DNA of 8,347 nt from an uncultured Caryophanales bacterium. Its GTDB lineage: Bacteria; Bacillota_I; Bacilli_A; RFN20; CAG-826. The translations under genes and the position numbers were made by a program. A model generated the notes under the pieces. The model was not told where the DNA came from and ran no database searches. It worked only from the letters and a program-made list of their open reading frames with translations. Shown in pieces: positions 1 to 3,950 of this stretch. Location of the stretch: the NCBI GenBank assembly GCA_947303105.1, contig CAMYXQ010000035.1:1-8347 (forward strand), read 5' to 3'. Within the stretch, counting starts at the first letter, position 1; every line of letters begins with the position of its first letter.

Positions 1-128
1 TCAATTCAATAATTTCTCAAAGTTTATCCCAACCGATAGAAAACGATATATTATTTAGTTCTTCTTTCGTATATAATATTTATCACTAAATTTACTTTTC
101 AGATTGCCACACAGATCTCTGTTCCCCA
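1..128. other. AT-rich stretch without a recognisable gene
   Basis: The first 120 bases are about 27% G+C by hand count, clearly lower than the coding regions that follow. No open frame with a credible ribosome binding site was seen on either strand. A TATAAT hexamer is present at 72-77 on the + strand, but no -35 box sits at a suitable distance and no gene follows it. This is probably intergenic DNA or the control region of a gene outside the window. Confidence 0.5.
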
Positions 129-165
129 TAAAAATGAAAACTCCGGCATTCAAACCGGAGTTCAT
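129..165 (-). terminator. Intrinsic terminator of the PIN-domain gene
   Basis: A perfect 8-bp stem pairs AACTCCGG (139-146) with CCGGAGTT (155-162) around an 8-base loop. Read leftwards, the hairpin starts 6 bases after the stop codon of the PIN-domain gene and is followed by TTTTCATTTTTA, a suitable U-tract. The right flank is also T-rich on the + strand (CATTTTTATT), so it could work in both directions, but no rightward gene is visible to its left. Confidence 0.85.
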
Positions 166-167
166 TT

Positions 168-1616
168 TTATTCTGACAATTTGGCTTTCTTATCGAGAAG
201 GATCTCTTTCGTCAGCTTGATTTGGGCACGCTCTTCGTCAGTCAACCGATCCAGCAATTTGATGAAGGAATCAATATCTTTTGATTTTTTCTCCACCGGA
301 TAATTGGGGTTTCCGAGATTGGCGTTGAGCCGTTTTTCCATCGCGGTTGCCTTTTCGAAATCCGTCTTCTTAGGGGCGGGCTTCTTCGTAGGCTTGGGTT
401 CCTCGGTTTTCTGAGGTTCCGCAGCAGGTTTCGGCTCTTCCGCGGGTTTAGAAGGTTCTGCCTTCTTGGCGGCCGGTTTACGTTTGGGCTTCGGAGCTTC
501 CTCAATGGGCTTTTCGACCGCTGGTTGTTCAACCTTTTTGGCCTTGGGCGCCTTTGGTTTCGGTTCGGCGACTGGTTTCTCGGCGGGCTTCGCGACGGGG
601 GCGGGCGCCGGCGGGAGCAAAGTAACTTTGAAATCACGATCGGTTTTCTCAATCGTTGCTTGCAAGCCGCAGATCGTCACCTCCGTTTTCAAATCCGCCG
701 CCTTGAAGTCAATGTCCTGGCAAGCTGAGGCAAACGCGGTGCTGGTGACGTCGGTCGGGCCATGGACCTGGGGCACGTAAGCGACACCGGGGTCGCGGAC
801 CATAATGCCGAAGTGCAAGCAGCACTTGGCGAACGCATCCAACGGACTGGGTCCGAACTCAAACCAAGCTTTCGGGGCTTTTGGCGTAGATTCAACCTTT
901 TTCGCTGGCAAATTCGCTTGCTGTTGTTTGTGGACGACCGGCAAATTTTTGTCTTTTGTAGGCTGGTTTTGCGCGGTTTTTTCCTCATTTGTCGGCTTTT
1001 TCTCCGCCGGTTTTGAGGGTTCGGGTTTGGGTTGCTCTGGGACCTTGGACCGTAGGGGAACCCGTTCTTTCGGTCGCGGAGTGAAGGTCACAATCTTGCC
1101 TTCAAGCTCTCCGTTCTTGTTGATTTTCATCACGCTTAAAGGCTTGCCCATCTGAGAAGCAAAGTCGTTAAGGGATAAAAGATCCTTGGTTAGATCGCCA
1201 TCTTCAGTGATGAATAGGAGACGGTATTGAATTCGTAAGACGGTCGCGTTGGCGCAAAATATTGGATCGGCGAAGTGGTTTTCCCTCTTCTGTTGCTCTT
1301 GTTTTTGCTTCTTGCCGATGTGGATGACATGATGCTTTTTCTTTGCGTGGTTGATGATGTTCAACGCTCTTTGCGCATCAATGCGGGTATTAAGGGCGCG
1401 GCGATCGGTATTGCGTGCGTGTTTCTCAAGCTCTTCGACGCATTCGGCCGGGATGATGACCCTTAAACCTTCTTTCCAATATTTTTTCGAACCGACGAGG
1501 GTGTCCATGAATTGCGGGAAGCCACCATTCATCGTTGAGCACGTATCCATGAATACGTAATCAAATGTCGATAAGATCTTTGCCAAGTCAGAATATTCTT
1601 TTTCTTGGCTATACAT
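168..1616 (-). CDS. PIN-domain protein with Pro/Lys/Ala/Glu-rich linkers
   Basis: This is a 482-residue protein whose first ~175 residues form a PIN-type nuclease domain. Candidate metal-binding acids are D24 (in FMDTCS), E58/E61/E62 (in ECVEELEKHARN), D117 (in HFADPIF) and D139/D141 (in ITEDGDLTKD). PIN domains are usually single-strand RNases acting in RNA processing or as toxins. A charged, proline-rich linker follows (about 178-249), then a compact middle segment (about 250-335, beginning WFEFGPSPLDAF, with a cysteine pair at 265-266) that I do not recognise. A second linker with repeated KPAEEPKP-like units spans about 336-418, and a helical, charged tail spans 419-482. No signal peptide or membrane segment is seen, so it is probably cytoplasmic. 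The ATG at 1616 has a strong AAGGAGG (1624-1630) 7 bases upstream. It is monocistronic, with its own promoter and terminator. The substrate is unknown; the PIN assignment is fairly firm and the role is not. Confidence 0.85.
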   Translation of the reverse strand: MYSQEKEYSDLAKILSTFDYVFMDTCSTMNGGFPQFMDTLVGSKKYWKEGLRVIIPAECVEELEKHARNTDRRALNTRIDAQRALNIINHAKKKHHVIHIGKKQKQEQQKRENHFADPIFCANATVLRIQYRLLFITEDGDLTKDLLSLNDFASQMGKPLSVMKINKNGELEGKIVTFTPRPKERVPLRSKVPEQPKPEPSKPAEKKPTNEEKTAQNQPTKDKNLPVVHKQQQANLPAKKVESTPKAPKAWFEFGPSPLDAFAKCCLHFGIMVRDPGVAYVPQVHGPTDVTSTAFASACQDIDFKAADLKTEVTICGLQATIEKTDRDFKVTLLPPAPAPVAKPAEKPVAEPKPKAPKAKKVEQPAVEKPIEEAPKPKRKPAAKKAEPSKPAEEPKPAAEPQKTEEPKPTKKPAPKKTDFEKATAMEKRLNANLGNPNYPVEKKSKDIDSFIKLLDRLTDEERAQIKLTKEILLDKKAKLSE

Positions 1617-1624
1617 TAAAAAAC

Positions 1625-1639
1625 CTCCTTTACAAGGAG
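1625..1639. repeat. Inverted repeat between the -10 box and the PIN-gene RBS
   Basis: CTCCTT (1625-1630) and AAGGAG (1634-1639) are perfect reverse complements separated by TAC. The repeat directly abuts the -10 box and covers most of the ribosome binding site of the PIN-domain gene. Transcription would start near 1633, so the distal arm is probably not in the mRNA. If functional, it is therefore more likely a DNA operator than an RNA hairpin. It may also be a chance partner of the SD sequence. Confidence 0.4.
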
Positions 1640-1668
1640 ATTATACCACCGCGGCGGTCAATAGCAAA
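1640..1668 (-). promoter_or_regulatory. Probable promoter of the PIN-domain gene
   Basis: On the - strand a perfect TATAAT -10 box (1645-1640) lies 17 bases from a weaker TTTGCT -35 box (1668-1663). Transcription would start near 1633, giving a leader of roughly 17 bases that still contains the whole AAGGAGG ribosome binding site. The -10 box is convincing. The -35 box is poor, so an activator could be needed. Confidence 0.55.
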
Positions 1669-1697
1669 CCAAGCGAGCTGAAATGCGTTCTTGGTTT
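1666..1697. repeat. Hairpin-forming inverted repeat in the divergent gap
   Basis: AAACCAAG (1666-1673) and CTTGGTTT (1690-1697) form a perfect 8-bp stem around a 16-base loop. On the + strand it is followed by TCTTTTG, so it resembles a weak rightward terminator or attenuator, yet no rightward gene lies upstream. It overlaps the -35 region of the leftward PIN promoter. Possible roles are a regulator-binding site, an attenuator ahead of the P-loop ATPase gene, or a block to antisense transcription. The sequence does not decide between them. Confidence 0.4.
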
Positions 1698-1749
1698 TCT
1701 TTTGACGAAAAAGGAAGATTTTACCGAAAAAGTTTGCTAATCTCTTGTT

Positions 1750-1763
1750 AAGGACATTTCCTT
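1750..1763 (+). promoter_or_regulatory. Ribosome binding site inside a small inverted repeat
   Basis: The ribosome binding site AAGGA (1750-1754) is followed by CATT and then its own complement TCCTT (1759-1763), which touches the ATG at 1764. In the mRNA the 5-bp hairpin would hide the binding site. It is short and AU-rich, so its stability would be marginal. Confidence 0.4.
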
Positions 1764-2366
1764 ATGGAAAAGAAATTGATTTTGGTTAGCGCACCGCCCG
1801 CCAGCGGCAAGACCTTTGTGTCTATCCGGATTGCCCGGGCTTTAAAGCACGTCGTCTACCTAGACAAGGACGATATGCTTCCGTTGTCGAACGCGATTTA
1901 CAAAGTGGCCAATGAACCGAATGACCGCAGTGGCGATTTCTATTATGCGAATGTCCGTCAACCAGAATATGATGCGATTTTGTCAATGGGTCTATCAGCG
2001 TTGAAGTATGATGACACCGTCTTGATCAACGCTCCGTTTGGCAAAGAAATCCGCGATGTCGCTTGGGTGGAGAACATGCGCAAAAAACTTCGCGCCGAAT
2101 ATAACGCCCGCTTGGTGATCGTTTGGGTCGTTTGCGATATCGAAAACGTGAAACGCAGAATGATCCGCCGGAATAGCCCGCGCGACGAATCCAAACTGAA
2201 AGATTGGGATGCCTGGAGCAAAACCCAAAACTTCGAAGCCCCACTCAATCTAAAAGTTAAGGGCGATCCGCTCAGTCTGATATTGTTCTTCAACAACGAT
2301 TCCGTTCAATTCCAGCAATCGCTCCGGAGAACCGTCGCTCTCATTGAGGGACAAGTTCGTAGTTAA
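1764..2366 (+). CDS. Small P-loop ATPase, kinase-like (AAA_33/zeta-like fold)
   Basis: A 200-residue soluble protein with a nucleotide-binding site at its N-terminus. The Walker A motif APPASGKT (10-17) begins with Ala instead of the usual Gly but keeps the essential GKT. A YLDKDD segment (32-37) lies where kinases of this fold place acidic catalytic residues, and VLINAPFGKE (86-95) follows a strand in a likely Walker-B position. An arginine-rich RRMIRRNSPRD (131-141) resembles the LID of adenylate-kinase-like enzymes. These traits fit a small-molecule kinase or zeta-toxin-related phosphotransferase; the substrate is unknown. The length suits a single kinase domain. The start is supported by AAGGA (1750-1754) 9 bases upstream. 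No clear promoter was found. The gene is divergent from the PIN gene, and its TAA shares the bases TTAA with the stop of mutY. Confidence 0.75.
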   Translation: MEKKLILVSAPPASGKTFVSIRIARALKHVVYLDKDDMLPLSNAIYKVANEPNDRSGDFYYANVRQPEYDAILSMGLSALKYDDTVLINAPFGKEIRDVAWVENMRKKLRAEYNARLVIVWVVCDIENVKRRMIRRNSPRDESKLKDWDAWSKTQNFEAPLNLKVKGDPLSLILFFNNDSVQFQQSLRRTVALIEGQVRS

Positions 2367-3376
2367 TCGACAAAGACCTTGAAGGCCGTTGGTAAGGCAT
2401 ACATCTCTTCAAGGTCTTTTTTCGTCGCCCAAATAGCATTAGCGATATTTGGTTTATTATCAAAGATAATATAGTATTCTTTCATAAGCCAGATCCGGTG
2501 AGTGAAAACGTGTTTGTGTGTCTTTCCTGACCGAATTTCTTTTGCCTCTGGGAATTCATTTCGGACATCGTTGATATCCATTTTTCCCTCTTTGTTAGGC
2601 AACTCATACAAGCCGGCGAGAAGCCCGTTTGTTGGCCTTTTCCGAATGGCTACCTGATTGCCGCACGCGATGCGGAAAACGGTGATTTCTGTAATGGGTT
2701 TTTCTTTTTGTTTGCCCGTCTTTGGATAGTGCGTTTCGTTTCGCGATGCGTGCGCCGCACAGAGTCCGGAGAGCGGGCAAGATGAACAAAGCGGCTCGCC
2801 GTTAGGCAAACAAATCATTTCGCCCAAATCCATCAAGGCCTGGTTGAAATCCCCCGGCCTTTCCTTAGGTTGAATCGGGAGAAGGAAGTGTTCGCAATCG
2901 CGTTTTGCGGACGGTGATTCAATTGGTGTTTTATAGGTGGTCAGTCGGCTGAAAATTCTCAATAAGTTTCCGTCAACGCAAACATAAGGTTGTTGATAAG
3001 CGATGGAGGAAATTGCTTTTGCGGTGTATTCGCCAACACCAGGAATCTTTTTGAGTTCTGCGGGGTCTTTGGGCAGGACTCCGTTATATTCTTTTTTAAC
3101 AAAATAGGCGCCTTTGTGCAAATTTCTCGCCCTTGAATAGTAGCCCAGTCCTTCCCAAAGCTTCAGAACGCGTTCCAGGTCAGCCTCGGCAAGTGCCTTG
3201 ATTGTTGGGAACGTTGATAAGAACTCAATATAACGGTCTTTGACCGTGTCTACCCGCGTCTGCTGGAGCATGATTTCGCTGACCCAAGTCGAATAGGGGG
3301 TCGGATTATCGCGCCATGGCAAAACCCGATGGTGCTTGTCATACCATTCAAGGAGCAAAACGGCGAGATCTGTCAT
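2363..3376 (-). CDS. mutY: Adenine DNA glycosylase MutY
   Basis: MutY removes adenine mispaired with 8-oxoguanine, starting base-excision repair that prevents G:C to T:A mutations. The 337-residue protein is full length. The catalytic Glu is E34 in SEIMLQQTRV. GLGYYSRARNL (76-86) carries the DNA-intercalating tyrosine, and the helix-hairpin-helix is LKKIPGVGEYTAKA (108-121). The catalytic Asp is D135 in VDGNLLRIFSR. The 4Fe-4S cysteines are C189, C197, C200 and C206, spaced X7-X2-X5 rather than the classical X6-X2-X5. The C-terminal NUDIX-like 8-oxoG-recognition domain (about 229-337) contains FTHRIW (291-296), the counterpart of the FSH loop. The ATG at 3376 overlaps the ruvX stop in an ATGA, suggesting translational coupling, and no strong ribosome binding site of its own is seen. 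The 3' end overlaps the P-loop ATPase stop by 4 bases. No clear terminator for this gene was found. Confidence 0.97.
   Translation of the reverse strand: MTDLAVLLLEWYDKHHRVLPWRDNPTPYSTWVSEIMLQQTRVDTVKDRYIEFLSTFPTIKALAEADLERVLKLWEGLGYYSRARNLHKGAYFVKKEYNGVLPKDPAELKKIPGVGEYTAKAISSIAYQQPYVCVDGNLLRIFSRLTTYKTPIESPSAKRDCEHFLLPIQPKERPGDFNQALMDLGEMICLPNGEPLCSSCPLSGLCAAHASRNETHYPKTGKQKEKPITEITVFRIACGNQVAIRKRPTNGLLAGLYELPNKEGKMDINDVRNEFPEAKEIRSGKTHKHVFTHRIWLMKEYYIIFDNKPNIANAIWATKKDLEEMYALPTAFKVFVD
2368..2427 (+). terminator. Terminator of the P-loop ATPase gene, inside mutY
   Basis: A perfect 13-bp stem pairs AAAGACCTTGAAG (2372-2384) with CTTCAAGGTCTTT (2407-2419), closing a 22-base loop. On the + strand the T-run continues to 2422, giving six Ts. 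An outer CGAC (2368-2371) can also pair with GTCG (2424-2427). The hairpin begins within 6 bases of the P-loop ATPase stop codon, yet it lies entirely in the last codons of the oppositely oriented mutY. Read leftwards it has only three Ts before G and would stop mutY transcripts before their stop codon, so it most likely works only rightwards. Confidence 0.85.
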
Positions 3377-3804
3377 GAAATTTGTCCGATTGATTTTAAA
3401 TATCGGGTAAGGATAACTCCCGCCGCAGCGGAATCGATGGTTCCTTTTTGTTTTTTGCTGGACTTTCCGGCCTCGTGAAGAAGCGCGGAGGCCTCAACCG
3501 TCGTGTTTCGTTCGTCCACCTTGATGATTTCGATTCCGGGGTATGCTTTTTTGAGATCTTCGATGAAATGCGCGACGATCGGGGTCATTTCGCATTCGTC
3601 GCCCGACGGGAATAACGGCCAGCCGATCACAATTGTTTCTATCGTTTCGTTTTCAGTGATCTTGGCAAGGCCGGTTAAGGCCTCGTCGTATTGGCCGGCG
3701 TGAAAACGAAGGTTTTCAAGCAATGTCACGAAAATCCCTGACCGAGAAATAGCAACCCCCAGGCTGCCTTTTCCTAAATCAAGAGATAAGACGTTCTTCT
3801 TCAT
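3373..3804 (-). CDS. ruvX: RuvX/YqgF family putative Holliday junction resolvase
   Basis: A 143-residue RNase H-fold nuclease of the YqgF/RuvX family. It is proposed to resolve Holliday junctions and, in E. coli, implicated in 16S rRNA 5'-end processing. The family motifs appear in order: LSLDLGKGSLGVAIS (6-20) with catalytic D9; IVIGWPLFPSGDE (58-70), where the family usually has GLPL; VDERNTTVEA (96-105); and GTIDSAAAGVIL (121-132) with D124. Length and start match the family, but no Shine-Dalgarno sequence precedes the ATG at 3804. It is the first gene of a two-gene operon with mutY, joined by an ATGA overlap. The usual basic residue after the first glycine pair (GxKR) is replaced by GKGS, a mild deviation. 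Confidence 0.93.
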   Translation of the reverse strand: MKKNVLSLDLGKGSLGVAISRSGIFVTLLENLRFHAGQYDEALTGLAKITENETIETIVIGWPLFPSGDECEMTPIVAHFIEDLKKAYPGIEIIKVDERNTTVEASALLHEAGKSSKKQKGTIDSAAAGVILTRYLKSIGQIS

Positions 3805-3819
3805 ATTCGCAAAACAAGA

Positions 3820-3849
3820 TTAATACTTTTCTTCTTTTCGTTCTATCAA
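3820..3849 (-). promoter_or_regulatory. Candidate promoter of ruvX-mutY
   Basis: On the - strand TTGATA (3849-3844) and TATTAA (3825-3820) are spaced by 18 bases, matching -35 and -10 consensus at 5 and 4 positions. The -10 box ends 15 bases before the ruvX ATG. The leader would therefore be under about 10 bases with no room for a ribosome binding site, and indeed none is visible. Either the mRNA is nearly leaderless or the real promoter lies further upstream. Confidence 0.4.
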
Positions 3850-3859
3850 ATGTTGGTTT

Positions 3860-3888
3860 TTGTGGTGTGGCATTTGGAAATTTATTAG
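3860..3888 (+). promoter_or_regulatory. Candidate promoter of the O-antigen ligase-like gene
   Basis: TTGTGG (3860-3865) and TATTAG (3883-3888) are separated by 17 bases. The match is partial (3 and 4 of 6), but the spacing is ideal and it is the best rightward candidate in the gap. Transcription would begin near 3895, so the leader would include the hairpin at 3911-3937. Confidence 0.3.
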
Positions 3889-3910
3889 AAAACATCGAAG
3901 ATTTTTAGCA

Positions 3911-3937
3911 AGAAAGAATCGCGAAACGATTCTTTTT
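3911..3937 (+). promoter_or_regulatory. Leader hairpin, attenuator-like
   Basis: AAAGAATCG (3913-3921) and CGATTCTTT (3927-3935) form a perfect 9-bp stem with loop CGAAA. One G-U and one A-U pair extend it to 3911 and 3937. On the + strand it ends in TTTTTGTT, like a weak intrinsic terminator. It lies in the presumed leader of the membrane-protein gene and would bury the TTG at 3936, which argues against that codon as start. The stem is AT-rich, so its strength as a terminator is uncertain. Confidence 0.5.
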
Positions 3938-3950
3938 GTTGCCTTCGCGC

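Noticed and set aside
72..77. TATAAT at 72-77 as a rightward promoter
   Set aside because: There is no -35 partner at 16-18 bases and no rightward gene downstream; the surrounding DNA is AT-rich, so the match is likely chance.
466..1155. Open frames on the + strand opposite the PIN-domain gene
   Set aside because: They mirror the Pro/Ala/Lys-rich linkers, whose biased codons leave the complementary frames open. They have no ribosome binding sites and give low-complexity products.
168..2366. PIN protein plus zeta-like P-loop protein as a toxin-antitoxin module
   Set aside because: The genes are divergent, not co-transcribed. Neither neighbour looks like a small antitoxin, and the PIN protein is far longer than VapC toxins.
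2372..2419. The 13-bp hairpin as a terminator for mutY
   Set aside because: Read leftwards it precedes the mutY stop codon and is followed by only three Ts, so termination there would yield mRNA lacking a stop.
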